64,000 nucleotides of DNA. It comes from Maribacter aquivivus (lineage in GTDB: Bacteria > Bacteroidota > Bacteroidia > Flavobacteriales > Flavobacteriaceae). Made by a program: the position numbers and the translations under genes. The DNA is taken from assembly GCF_900142175.1 (NCBI RefSeq), contig NZ_FQZX01000001.1, positions 124,001 through 188,000 on the forward strand. The letters are read 5' to 3'. How positions within the stretch are numbered: position 1 is the stretch's first letter; every line of letters begins with the position of its first letter. Below, piece after piece: positions 45,323-54,887 of this stretch. The notes under the pieces were generated by a model that made no database searches, had not been told where the DNA came from, and worked only from the letters and a program-made list of their open reading frames with translations.

Positions 45323-46417
45323 TTACTTAGGAGGATAACACAATAATATCTTCGATTCTATAGTAGACTTAAATTCAACTTCTTCTATTGCTGCAGAAAA
45401 GAATATTTCATCACCTTGGGCAAAGCTATATTCTTTACCACCACATACTATAGTGCCTTCACCAAAGTAAATAACAGCTACAAAAAAGCTCCCATTTGCC
45501 TTAATGGTATGTGACCCATTTAAATCTAATTCACTTAGACCAAAACAATCGGTATGTGTTTCATTGAAAATCGTATTCAATGTATGTGTATCAGATGAAT
45601 TTATAGTTTTAGGCGACACCTTCCATCTTTTTAATGCCTCTTCATAAGTACAACCATCATAATGAAAACAATCTAGCATATTTTGCTCCCCTACCCCTTG
45701 GTGTATTAATTCATCAGAAATTGTTAATCCTGCGGGAGTAACCTTTTCTACCCGCATGGTATAATCTGTAGGTTCTTGAACTTCCATTAAAAAGCAACCA
45801 CTACCAATGGCGTGTGGCACACCCCCATAAATCATATAAGCATCACCTGGGTTAACTTCTATCTTATGCAGACTGTTAAGCATTCCCTCAATATCTTGAT
45901 TCGCAAAAAGTGTTTCCCATTGAGCTCTTGTAACACCTTCTTTAAAGCCCATATAAATGACACTTTTCTCGCCATTTATTTCCCTCTTATTTAAAACGTA
46001 CCATGACTCAGTTTTACCAAAAGCGGAATTCAACATCGTCTTTGCATAATCTTTATCTGGGTGCACCTGTATCGTTAATCTTTCTTTAGAATCGAGCATT
46101 TTAATCAAGACCCCTGTAGTGCCAAATTTTTCAGCTAATGCTTTACCTAGATATAATTCTTTGTTAGATGCCACTAATTCTTTTAAGGAATGCGTACCAG
46201 ACGGAGTTTCAACAAGAGAGAGCCCTTCGTTTTCTGGTCTGCCGTTCCCTCTTGCAGTTACGGTAGACATAATCCATTCTTCTGGCATGCTACCATCTAG
46301 TTCTGGCGTATCTTTTTTCCATTTATCAATTAGTGCTCCACCTTCATAAGTTCGCCATACTCTGTTAGAAAATTGTTTTAAAGGTATATACGCGTATTGC
46401 TCAAAATCAGTATTCAT
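45323..46417 (-). CDS. manA: Mannose-6-phosphate isomerase, class I
   Basis: A 364-residue type I phosphomannose isomerase with the zinc-site segments LTIQVHPDKDYA and GVPHAIGSGCFLMEVQEPTDY, ending in a C-terminal cupin lobe. It interconverts fructose-6-phosphate and mannose-6-phosphate. The gene is convergent with the Nramp-like gene (two-base gap) and shares the 613-bp divergent region with susC. Within an alginate locus it may help turn over phosphosugars made from gluconeogenesis. No signal peptide. Assignment is firm; why it sits here is not clear. Confidence 0.85.
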   Translation of the reverse strand: MNTDFEQYAYIPLKQFSNRVWRTYEGGALIDKWKKDTPELDGSMPEEWIMSTVTARGNGRPENEGLSLVETPSGTHSLKELVASNKELYLGKALAEKFGTTGVLIKMLDSKERLTIQVHPDKDYAKTMLNSAFGKTESWYVLNKREINGEKSVIYMGFKEGVTRAQWETLFANQDIEGMLNSLHKIEVNPGDAYMIYGGVPHAIGSGCFLMEVQEPTDYTMRVEKVTPAGLTISDELIHQGVGEQNMLDCFHYDGCTYEEALKRWKVSPKTINSSDTHTLNTIFNETHTDCFGLSELDLNGSHTIKANGSFFVAVIYFGEGTIVCGGKEYSFAQGDEIFFSAAIEEVEFKSTIESKILLCYPPK

Positions 46418-47030
46418 AATAATGTATTAATGTTCATTAAAAATCATAGAAATCAATGAAAATCAAAATGTTGAATTCATTAATTTTAATATAAAACCAA
46501 ATGACTTTTTGAAAATTTAGAGAGGAAAACCGTTCAAATCTAGCAATTTATATATGAATTTTGACAAAAAAAATGCTCTAAATAGCTTAAAAAATTCCAT
46601 TTTAAAAAACACTTCATTTGTTAACAAAATACCATATCCTCAATATTCATAGTACTTAAAAGAGGAATTCAAAAAATTTACTAAGCTCAAAGTTGTTAAA
46701 ATGTATATTTCTCTTTTTTTAACGAATAAATAACATATATTTGGTAAACCAAATTGGATAACCAGTTTGGAAAACCAAAATAATATTTTACTCAAATTAT
46801 TATCGAACTTAATTTTAATTTAAACTCAATGACAAAAAACAAATTAAAACATTTACTAAAAACATCTTAATTATCAGATAAGAATATTATTAAACTGTTT
46901 ACGCAAACTTTTAAATAAAAGAATTACAAAGTGTAACAGACTAAAAATGAAACAAAACTCAATTTTCATTTTAGAATGCTTTAATCAGACTTTAATTAGT
47001 CGAACTTAAATTAACATAACAAGACTACAA
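46418..47030. other. 613-bp divergent region, susC leader
   Basis: Apart from the triple operator promoter at 46736-46779, the region has no coding frame or recognisable RNA. If transcription begins just downstream of the -7 box, susC has a 5' leader of about 280 bases, long enough to hold regulatory structure or antisense RNA targets. The base composition is very AT-rich. Confidence 0.6.
46736..46779 (+). promoter_or_regulatory. Promoter with three tandem GntR-type operators, upstream of susCD
   Basis: TATATTTG (46736-46743) fits the -7 box; no clear -33 TTG is found at 18-19 bp. Three palindromes follow: TTGGTAAACCAA (46741-46752), TTGGATAACCAG (46754-46765) and TTGGAAAACCAA (46767-46778). 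Their centres are spaced 13 and 13 bp. This is the only site with three units. Confidence 0.75.
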
Positions 47031-50030
47031 ATGAATTTAAAAACAAAATTAGGATTAGTGATGATGTTGTTATTCAACATATCATTATTCGCACAAGACG
47101 GTTATAACTTGACCGGTACGGTAACAGATGAGACAAGTATGCCAGTACCAGGTGCAAATGTTGTTATACAAAATACAACTACAGGTACTTCTACAGATTT
47201 TGACGGTAATTTCTCTATCACAGTTTCTAACGGAGATGTTTTAGAGTTTTCTTCAATAGGATACGCTACTAAAGCAGTTAACATTACAGGTCAACAAACT
47301 TTAAACGTTGTTCTTGCCGAAGATGCAAGTCAACTTGAAGAGGTTGTTGTAGTAGGTTACGGTTCTCAGAAAAAAAGTGACATTACAGGTTCTGTTTCTT
47401 CAGTTAAATCTGAGGAATTAAATGCATTTCCTTTAGCAAGTGCAGAACAAGCACTTCAAGGTCGTGCAGCAGGTGTTGTTGTTCAATCTAACAATGGTGG
47501 TGAGCCAGGTGCCCCAATCGCTATTAGAGTAAGAGGTAATACTTCTATTGGTGCAAGTAGCGGTCCATTAGTAGTTGTTGATGGTTTCGTTGGTGCAACA
47601 ATGCCACAACCAAATGATATTGAATCTATTGAAGTATTAAAAGATGCTTCTGCAACCGCTATTTACGGTTCTAGAGGTTCTGGTGGTGTTGTATTGGTTA
47701 CTACTAAAAAAGGTAGAACCGGTAAAATTTCTGTTGAAGTAAACACTGCTTATTCTGTTCAAAGTACTGCTAACAGATTAGATTTATTAAATGCAGATGA
47801 ATTTGCTAGATACCAACAAATTATAAACCCTGCTTACGAGCAAGGGCCAGCAAATACTGACTGGCAAGATGTTATTTACAAAACAGGTAGCACAGCTAAC
47901 CACCAATTTTCTTTCTCTGGTGGTAGCGAAAACATTAATTTCTATGCTTCCGCAAACTATTTCAAGCAAGAAGGTATTGTTACCAATTCTGATTTCGAAA
48001 AAATGACTTTCTTATCTAATATTGATGCTCAGGTAACTGACAAGTTAAAATTAGGTATGAATCTTTTTGGTAGTAGAGATACTAAAAATGGTGTACTTAC
48101 ACAATCAACTGGTGAAACTGCTAATGGTGGTGGTGATGATGTTATTTCATTAGCATTTAGATTTGCTCCAGATAGAGGTATATATGATGAAGATGGTAAT
48201 TTCACTCAAAACTCTGTTGGTGATGGTGTTGAAAACCCATGGGCTATTGCAAATGAATTGGTGAACGAAACTAAAGTCGATAGATATAGAACAAATTTCT
48301 ATGCGAATTATGACATTTTAGATAACCTTGCTTTTAAAACAACATTTGGTTACAGTACGCTTAATGAAACTGTTGGTTCTTTTAAGCCACAAACTTTTCA
48401 ACTTTCAACAGGTTTTGCAAGCTTAGCAAATAGAAGAACAACAAACCTTTTAAGTGAAAACTATTTAACCTATAATGCTGAAATAGGAAAAGGTAATTTA
48501 ACTTTATTAGGAGGTTACTCTTACCAAAAAACTAATACAATTAGATTCTCTGCACTTACGCAAGAACTTCTTTCTGATGATTTCTTATTTTACAATTTAG
48601 CGGCTGGTGAAGTTCAAACACGTAGGGTTACTTCATCTTTTTCAGAATCTGAAATTCAATCACAATTTGGTAGATTGAACTATGATTACGATGATAAATA
48701 TTTATTGACTGCAACGGTAAGACGTGATGGTGCATCTAACTTCGCAGAAAACGAAAAGTACGCTATTTTCCCTTCTGGTGCTATTGGCTGGAAAGTTTCA
48801 AATGAAGACTTCTTGAAAAATAGCGAAACTATTTCTAACTTAAAGTTAAGAGCTAGTTACGGTGTAACTGGTAACCAAGCAATTTCTCCTTACCAATCTT
48901 TAGCAGAATTGGCAGTAACACCTGCAACTGCTATTGAAACAGCTCCTTCTGTATCTGTTGCCCAAGAAGCTAACCCAGATTTAAAATGGGAATCTTCTTA
49001 CCAAACAAACATTGGGGTTGATTTAGGCTTATTAAGCAATAAAATTTCTCTTTCTCTTGATTACTATAACATTGATACGAAAGATCTTTTATTAGAAACA
49101 GCAACTTCACCTGCTTATAGTGGTGCTGTTGATTTAGAAGTGTTCTCTAATGTTGGAGAAATCAACAATAAAGGTTTTGAAGTTACTTTAAGTACTAGAA
49201 ACATCAGTAAAGAAAACTTTAGCTGGACTACAGATTTTAACATAGCTACTAATAAAAATGAAGTTATAGCACTAAACAATGGTGATATCATTGACAGCGC
49301 AGCTCCTGGTTATTTCTCTGGAAAAGACACATATATCTTAAGAGAAGGTGAAGCTATCGGCTTATTCTGGGGTCTTGATTACCAAGGCGTTTACCAAGGT
49401 GGAGATTTACCAGCAGGTACAGCACTTAAAGGTGGTTTCTCAGAAGCAGGTGATCCTTTGTTCAGAGATGTAGATGGTAGTGGCGAAATAGATACAGGTG
49501 ATCAAACTATTATGGGTGATCCAAATCCTGATTTCACATTTGGTTTCACTAACAACTTTAGATATAAAAACTTAGATTTAAATATCTTCTTTCAAGGTTC
49601 TCAAGGTGGCGACATCTTAAACCTTACCAACGTACAGTTATTTAATGGAGATTCTAATACAATATCTGAAGCGTTCAATGCTTGGTCTCCAACTAACACA
49701 GACTCCAATATACCTTCTAACAAAATTAGAGATAGAGAAATCTCTTCTAGGTTTGTTGAAGATGGTAGCTATATCAGATTAAAAAATATTGCTTTAGGTT
49801 ACACTTTCCCAATTGATATTGTTGAAAAATTAGGAATGGATAATCTAAGAATTTCGGTAAGTGCACAAAACTTATTGACTTTTACTAACTATTCAGGTTT
49901 AGATCCTGAAGTAAGTTACTTTGGTAGCGGTGGTGGAAGTACAGGTTCTGGTAACGTAGTTCAAGGTCATGATTTTGGTAATTACCCAACTGTTAGATCT
50001 GTAAACTTTGCCCTTAACCTGAAATTTTAA
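47031..50030 (+). CDS. susC-like: SusC-like TonB-dependent oligo-alginate transporter
   Basis: A 999-residue SusC-family receptor. It has a signal peptide (LVMMLLFNISLFAQDG), a carboxypeptidase-regulatory-like domain (NLTGTVTDETSMPVPGANVV), the SusC linker (LEEVVVVGYGSQKKSDITGS), a plug with IEVLKDASATAIYGSRGSGG, and a long barrel ending in NFALNLKF. It imports oligosaccharides through the outer membrane with its SusD partner, encoded 25 bp downstream. Position in the locus and the operator promoter make oligo-alginate the probable cargo. Confidence 0.93.
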   Translation: MNLKTKLGLVMMLLFNISLFAQDGYNLTGTVTDETSMPVPGANVVIQNTTTGTSTDFDGNFSITVSNGDVLEFSSIGYATKAVNITGQQTLNVVLAEDASQLEEVVVVGYGSQKKSDITGSVSSVKSEELNAFPLASAEQALQGRAAGVVVQSNNGGEPGAPIAIRVRGNTSIGASSGPLVVVDGFVGATMPQPNDIESIEVLKDASATAIYGSRGSGGVVLVTTKKGRTGKISVEVNTAYSVQSTANRLDLLNADEFARYQQIINPAYEQGPANTDWQDVIYKTGSTANHQFSFSGGSENINFYASANYFKQEGIVTNSDFEKMTFLSNIDAQVTDKLKLGMNLFGSRDTKNGVLTQSTGETANGGGDDVISLAFRFAPDRGIYDEDGNFTQNSVGDGVENPWAIANELVNETKVDRYRTNFYANYDILDNLAFKTTFGYSTLNETVGSFKPQTFQLSTGFASLANRRTTNLLSENYLTYNAEIGKGNLTLLGGYSYQKTNTIRFSALTQELLSDDFLFYNLAAGEVQTRRVTSSFSESEIQSQFGRLNYDYDDKYLLTATVRRDGASNFAENEKYAIFPSGAIGWKVSNEDFLKNSETISNLKLRASYGVTGNQAISPYQSLAELAVTPATAIETAPSVSVAQEANPDLKWESSYQTNIGVDLGLLSNKISLSLDYYNIDTKDLLLETATSPAYSGAVDLEVFSNVGEINNKGFEVTLSTRNISKENFSWTTDFNIATNKNEVIALNNGDIIDSAAPGYFSGKDTYILREGEAIGLFWGLDYQGVYQGGDLPAGTALKGGFSEAGDPLFRDVDGSGEIDTGDQTIMGDPNPDFTFGFTNNFRYKNLDLNIFFQGSQGGDILNLTNVQLFNGDSNTISEAFNAWSPTNTDSNIPSNKIRDREISSRFVEDGSYIRLKNIALGYTFPIDIVEKLGMDNLRISVSAQNLLTFTNYSGLDPEVSYFGSGGGSTGSGNVVQGHDFGNYPTVRSVNFALNLKF

Positions 50031-50055
50031 TCAATAATTTAAAAACATATATATA

Positions 50056-51651
50056 ATGAAAACATATAAATATTTATTCTTATTGATTGGATTAACAATC
50101 GTAGGATGCTCAGATTTAGAAGAAGATTCAATTACAGAATTAAGTCCTGATAGTTATTTCAGCGCCTTAAGCTTAACAGAAGTTGAAGGTTTCGTTGCTG
50201 GTTCTTACGCACATATGGTACATAGAAACTTTATGTCTAGAGAAATGACTCAGGCACTTATGTTTCGTAGCGACATGATGGCTATCGGTAGAACAGGTGC
50301 TCAAGAAAGAATTGACCATGATAACTTTACCGTTCAAGCAGATAACGGACTTATTGCTGGTGGTTCTAACGTATACTGGCCAAAAGTATATCAAATAATT
50401 GGTGCAGCTAACGAAGCAATAAAATCTGGTTTATCATTAACTGATGTTGATGAAGCAGATAGAAACGAAGTAATAGCTAGAGCTCGTTTTGCAAGAGCAT
50501 TTGCTTATTTTCATTTAGTAAGACAATTTGGTGACATCCCTTATTTAGATGATACAACAATATTGTCTGAAGCTGCAGTTGCAGAAAGAACACCTGCCGC
50601 TACTGTATATGAAAATATTATTGCTGATTTCGAGTTTGCTAAAGCTAATTTACCAAACACTCAATCTTCAAGAGCTATACCTGCTAAATCAGCAGCTAGC
50701 GCTTACTTAGCATTGGTGTATTTAACATTAGAAGAATGGCAAAAATCTTATGATGAAGCAAAAGAAATCATAAATAACGAAGGAACTTATAACTTAGGTT
50801 TAGAGCCAAATTTTCAAGACTTATACGATGCTATTAAAATAGACCAGTCTTTAGAACCAATCTTTGTTTTAGATTTTACAGGTGTTTCTGACGGCGATCA
50901 AGGTAGAGATTACCAAGTAGCATTTACCGGTATTAGATCAGATGACCAATATGATATGGGAGGCGGATGGTCTGTAGAGGTTCCTGCCCTTAAAGTATTC
51001 ACTTCTTGGGATGATTTAGATTACAGAAAAGTAGTTACTTTCGATGCTACTGCTGTTCAAGGTGATGCAGTTGTGCCTTATACAAATTTTACAGATGCTG
51101 ATGGTAGAGCTGTAAATAGACCACATGTTGGTAAATACACTCGTATGGCAAGTAAATTACCTCAACAAGATGGTAATGGTAGATCATCACACTCTAACTA
51201 TATGATGATGCGTTATGCAGAGGTATTAATGATTGGTGCTGAAGCAGCAAATGAATTAGGGCAAACTTCTGATGCTGAAATGTGGGTAAACAGAGTAATG
51301 GAAAGATCTAGAGCTGGTGGTGTTTCTTGGGCAAATGGTGCTGAAGTAACAATTGCTCCTAGTACAGTTCCTGCAGATTTTTCTGGACTTTCTCAAGATG
51401 ATTTTAGAACTAGAATCTTAGATGAGCGTAGGTTAGAATTTGCTTACGAAATGAAAAGATGGTACGATATTGCTAGAAGAAAATTAGGAAATGATGTTTT
51501 TGGACCTGATGGCCTAGAGTCTGAAGTTTCAACGGAATCTGGAGTTGGACCTGGTCCAAAATCTTTTGACCCTGCCAAAGATTACTTATTCCCAATTCCT
51601 CAATCTGAAATAATAATAAACCCTAACCTAACACAAAACCCAGGGTATTAA
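50056..51651 (+). CDS. susD-like: SusD-like outer-membrane glycan-binding lipoprotein
   Basis: A 531-residue RagB/SusD-family lipoprotein with signal YLFLLIGLTIVGC. The TPR-like helical core begins with the family segment DSYFSALSLTEVEGFVAG, and typical C-terminal features are RDEYFLR-like ILDERRLEFAYEMKRWYDI and the ending DYLFPIPQSEIIINPNLTQNPGY. It captures oligo-alginate at the cell surface as a lid over the SusC-like barrel upstream. The gene is followed by a hairpin (51763-51800). Confidence 0.93.
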   Translation: MKTYKYLFLLIGLTIVGCSDLEEDSITELSPDSYFSALSLTEVEGFVAGSYAHMVHRNFMSREMTQALMFRSDMMAIGRTGAQERIDHDNFTVQADNGLIAGGSNVYWPKVYQIIGAANEAIKSGLSLTDVDEADRNEVIARARFARAFAYFHLVRQFGDIPYLDDTTILSEAAVAERTPAATVYENIIADFEFAKANLPNTQSSRAIPAKSAASAYLALVYLTLEEWQKSYDEAKEIINNEGTYNLGLEPNFQDLYDAIKIDQSLEPIFVLDFTGVSDGDQGRDYQVAFTGIRSDDQYDMGGGWSVEVPALKVFTSWDDLDYRKVVTFDATAVQGDAVVPYTNFTDADGRAVNRPHVGKYTRMASKLPQQDGNGRSSHSNYMMMRYAEVLMIGAEAANELGQTSDAEMWVNRVMERSRAGGVSWANGAEVTIAPSTVPADFSGLSQDDFRTRILDERRLEFAYEMKRWYDIARRKLGNDVFGPDGLESEVSTESGVGPGPKSFDPAKDYLFPIPQSEIIINPNLTQNPGY

Positions 51652-51762
51652 GTCATAAGCTTTAATTTTTACTATCTGTAAACTCATGAATTAGCTTATA
51701 GAATATATAGATATTAAAAATTAAAGCATTGTATAAAGAAAGTTGTTTGAGTTAGTTTTTTT

Positions 51763-51800
51763 AAGATTGCTGGCTTGTTAAGCGGGTCAGCAATCTTTCA
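51763..51800 (+). terminator. Hairpin after susD
   Basis: A ten-base-pair inverted repeat AAGATTGCTG / CAGCAATCTT with a 15-base loop follows susD by about 110 bp. The T run is short, so termination may be partial. Confidence 0.65.
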
Positions 51801-51846
51801 TAATCAATATTTTTAGTGAAGTTCTTAATATTAAGGTCTTGAAAAA

Positions 51847-51898
51847 TTTGATAACACAGTTATTTTCATAAATTTGATAAACCAATCTGGTTAACCAA
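51847..51898 (+). promoter_or_regulatory. Promoter with tandem GntR-type operator, upstream of gntR gene
   Basis: TTTG (51847-51850), 18 bp, then TAAATTTG (51869-51876), overlaps TTGATAAACCAA (51874-51885). CTGGTTAACCAA follows (51887-51898), centres 13 bp apart. The location just before the regulator gene implies autoregulation. Confidence 0.75.
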
Positions 51899-51924
51899 TT
51901 TATTTCAGTAAAGAAATGTGAATT

Positions 51925-52626
51925 ATGAAGCTAGAAATTTTTACAAAAAATGAACACAAAGAACTGCACAACGTTATAATTTCCAATATTAGAGATTTAA
52001 TAAATAACAAGAATCTTGAACCAGGCGACAAATTACCCTCTGAGCGTATGCTCTCTGAAAGATTTGAAGTTAGTAGAAGTAATGTTCGTGAAGCAATTCA
52101 AAAACTAGAATTCTACGGTATTTTAAAATCGAAACCACAAAGTGGAACATTCGTAGCCGATATTGGGCAAGTAGCCATGAACGGTATGATGGATGATATT
52201 CTTGGATTAGAAGACCCTGATTTTAAATCACTGGTTGAGACAAGAATTCTGTTAGAACTAAAAACAGTTAGACTAGCAGCAAAAAGAAGAACTGATGACG
52301 ATTTAAAATCAATGGAATTGGCATTAGACGCTTTCAAAGAAAAAGTATTGAATAATGAAGACGCTGTTCAAGAAGATTTACTTTTTCATTTAGCAATTGC
52401 TCAAGCATGCGGCAACAGTACCATTAATAGAATGATGTTGATTATTACGCCAGAGATCATTAACAATTTTGAAAAATATCACGTCTGCGATAAAAACCAG
52501 AGTGAAAAAAGACTTAAAGAGCATCAAGATATTTTTGATGCTATAAAAGAACAAAATACACAGAAAGCAAAACAAATGATGAAAAATCATTTTGTTGAAT
52601 TGTATAAATACTGTTATAACATATAA
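51925..52626 (+). CDS. GntR family (FadR subfamily) transcriptional repressor of the alginate locus
   Basis: A 233-residue FadR-type regulator. The N-terminal winged helix is LEPGDKLPSERMLSERFEVS with SRSNVREAIQKLE (about residues 36-72), and the C-terminal FCD ligand domain (about 90-225) carries metal-binding histidines in LLFHLAIAQACGN. FadR-type proteins recognise TGGTNNACCA-like palindromes, which match the tandem sites at four promoters in this locus, including the one at 51847-51898 just before this gene. The likely inducer is a KDG- or DEH-related sugar acid, as for other uronate GntR proteins; this is inference. It is followed by the MFS transporter and SDR genes. Confidence 0.88.
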   Translation: MKLEIFTKNEHKELHNVIISNIRDLINNKNLEPGDKLPSERMLSERFEVSRSNVREAIQKLEFYGILKSKPQSGTFVADIGQVAMNGMMDDILGLEDPDFKSLVETRILLELKTVRLAAKRRTDDDLKSMELALDAFKEKVLNNEDAVQEDLLFHLAIAQACGNSTINRMMLIITPEIINNFEKYHVCDKNQSEKRLKEHQDIFDAIKEQNTQKAKQMMKNHFVELYKYCYNI

Positions 52627-52736
52627 GAGACAAACGATAGTATCTCTATTAACCAACAATTGAAAACAAAAGGTCATTTAGATAATAAAGACCAATTAAT
52701 TTCATCAACAAGCCATAACCAAAAAAGAACAGAATT

Positions 52737-54044
52737 ATGAAAATTAAAGGATTAAGATGGTGGGTTATTGCTTTGATTGCAATAGCTACTATTATCAATT
52801 ATATTGATCGTCAGTCTATCGGAGTTCTTTGGCCTGATATTGCAGAAGATTTATTCCCAGAAAGCTCAAATGATGAACGTAAAGAAATCTTTGCCACTAT
52901 TTCAGTTGTTTTCATGTTCGCTTATGCTTTCGGACAAGCCATTTTTGGTAAAATTTTAGACTGGGTCGGCACCCGAATTGGTTTTGCTATTTCAATTGGT
53001 GTTTGGTCTATTGCGACCGCACTTCATGCACTAGCTCAAGGTGTTTTAAGTTTTGGATTTTTTAGAACAATTTTAGGAATCGCCGAAGCTGGTAACTGGC
53101 CGGGAGCTGCAAAAGCTAACGCAGAATGGTTTCCCACAGAAGAACGTGCATTTGCTCAGGGTTTATTTAACTCTGGCGCTGCTATCGGCGGTATTATTGC
53201 AATACCAGCTATCGCATTTATGACCGTTTATTTTAGTTGGCAGATGATATTCGTTATCGTTGGTATTCTAGGGTTATTATGGTTAATACCATGGTTAATA
53301 TTAGTAAAAGCTCCACCAAAAAATCATCCTTGGATTTCTGATGAAGAACGAAACTATATCTTAACAGGTCAAAAAAACCAAGATATAGATAACGATGGTA
53401 CTCCAGACGAAGGGTATAACCCAGACACTTCCAAACTTTTAAAGCATAAACAAAGTTGGGGCGTAATCATTGCCTCAGCGGCTATCGATCCTATTTGGTG
53501 GCTTTTTGTTGTATGGATTCCTATATATCTAAATGAGGTTTACGGTATGGACGTAAAAACTATTGGTATTTATGGATGGGTACCATATGTAGGCGCTATG
53601 CTAGGTGCTTGGTTCGGCGGACTTTTTGCTCAGAATCGATTAAAGGCAGGATGGACTGTCGATAAAACTAGAAAAATAATAATCACGATAGGTTGCTTAA
53701 TTATGTTACCAAGTTTGTTAGCAATGGCTAACCCAGGTGGACCTACCGGAGCCGTACTAATTATGGCGCTAATATTATTTGGTTTTCAAACCGCAATTGG
53801 CAATGTTCAAACTTTACCAAGTGATTTTTTTGGAGGAAAAACAATAGGAACTTTATCAGGTATAGCAGGAATGGCTGCTAAGTTAACAGCTGCCGCATTA
53901 ATTTATTTAGTGCCTTGGTTAACTTCTGGTGGTAATTACACACCTGCATTTGTTATAGGTGCAACAATGGCAATTATTGCTTTAGCAAGTATCTGGTTAT
54001 TATGCGGTAAAATTGAGCCGTTAAATGAAAATAAACTGAATTAA
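52737..54044 (+). CDS. MFS transporter, hexuronate (ExuT-like) family
   Basis: A 435-residue inner-membrane MFS protein of the anion:cation symporter family, with NYIDRQSIGVLWPDI in TM1, ILDWVGTRIGF in the TM2-3 loop and NWPGAAKANAEWFP, all typical of ExuT and related uronate symporters. It most likely brings DEH or unsaturated uronates into the cytoplasm. The central cytoplasmic loop has a calcium-loop-like DxDxDGxxDE pattern (D216, D218, D220, D224), which is unusual. The gene follows gntR by 110 bp and precedes the SDR gene by 24. Confidence 0.88.
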   Translation: MKIKGLRWWVIALIAIATIINYIDRQSIGVLWPDIAEDLFPESSNDERKEIFATISVVFMFAYAFGQAIFGKILDWVGTRIGFAISIGVWSIATALHALAQGVLSFGFFRTILGIAEAGNWPGAAKANAEWFPTEERAFAQGLFNSGAAIGGIIAIPAIAFMTVYFSWQMIFVIVGILGLLWLIPWLILVKAPPKNHPWISDEERNYILTGQKNQDIDNDGTPDEGYNPDTSKLLKHKQSWGVIIASAAIDPIWWLFVVWIPIYLNEVYGMDVKTIGIYGWVPYVGAMLGAWFGGLFAQNRLKAGWTVDKTRKIIITIGCLIMLPSLLAMANPGGPTGAVLIMALILFGFQTAIGNVQTLPSDFFGGKTIGTLSGIAGMAAKLTAAALIYLVPWLTSGGNYTPAFVIGATMAIIALASIWLLCGKIEPLNENKLN

Positions 54045-54068
54045 GAATAGATTAAAATAAATCATAAC

Positions 54069-54830
54069 ATGAGTACAGAAGGAAAAGTAGCAGTAATTAC
54101 AGGAGCAACTGGTGGAATCGGTTTTGAAGTTGCCAAAAGATTAGGACAAGACGGATTTACAGTAATCTTGAATGGAATAGATGACGCAGCTGGTGCACAA
54201 AGAATCAAAGAACTTACTGCAGAAGGTATTACTGCTGAGTACTTAGGGTTTGATGTTACCAATGAAGAAGCAGTAACTAAAAACATCAAAGCTATTGGTG
54301 ACAAGTATGGTAAAATTGACACCCTTGTAAACAATGCAGGTGGATTAGGTGGTAGATCTCGTTTCGAAGAAATGACTACTGAATTTTACAGATCAGTAAT
54401 GGCATTGAACCTTGATTCAACTTTCTTTGCTTCAAGAGCAGCTATCCCTTACCTTAAAAAAGGTGAGCACCCATCTATAATCAACTATACATCTAACGCA
54501 GCTTGGACAGCTGGTGGACCAGGTGCTGGTATCTACGGTACTTCAAAAGCAGGTGTTAATGCAATAACTAGAGCTTTAGCAAAAGATCTTGCTGAATATG
54601 GTATTAGAGTAAATGCAGTATCTCCTGGTACTATCGATACTCCTTTCCACGCACAGATCAAAGCTACCAAACCAGAAGTTTTTGCTTCATGGGCAAATAA
54701 TATTATGTTAGGTAGATTAGGTCAACCTGGTGATGTTGCAGGTGTTGTTTCTTTCCTTGCAGGTAAAGATGCAGCTTTCATTACTGCAGAAACTATCCAA
54801 ATTGGTGGTGGACAAGCTTTAGGTATCTAA
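54069..54830 (+). CDS. SDR family DEH reductase (probable)
   Basis: A 253-residue classical short-chain dehydrogenase. Nucleotide motif TGATGGIG (11-18), NNAG (88-91), and the catalytic S142, Y156 and K160 (YGTSK) are intact, with PGTIDTPFHA in the substrate loop. In alginate degraders this enzyme reduces DEH to 2-keto-3-deoxygluconate, the KdgK substrate. The second strand ends NGIDD with no nearby arginine, which tends to favour NADH over NADPH, but this is a weak inference. A closing terminator lies at 54851-54887. Confidence 0.82.
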   Translation: MSTEGKVAVITGATGGIGFEVAKRLGQDGFTVILNGIDDAAGAQRIKELTAEGITAEYLGFDVTNEEAVTKNIKAIGDKYGKIDTLVNNAGGLGGRSRFEEMTTEFYRSVMALNLDSTFFASRAAIPYLKKGEHPSIINYTSNAAWTAGGPGAGIYGTSKAGVNAITRALAKDLAEYGIRVNAVSPGTIDTPFHAQIKATKPEVFASWANNIMLGRLGQPGDVAGVVSFLAGKDAAFITAETIQIGGGQALGI

Positions 54831-54850
54831 GAAGTAAAAATTATTTATAA

Positions 54851-54887
54851 AAAAAAGCGTTATTGTAAGATTACAATAACGCTTTTT
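54851..54887. terminator. Bidirectional terminator between SDR and LacI genes
   Basis: Inverted repeat AGCGTTATTGTAA / TTACAATAACGCT with a two-base loop, flanked by A and T runs, between convergent genes. Confidence 0.88.
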
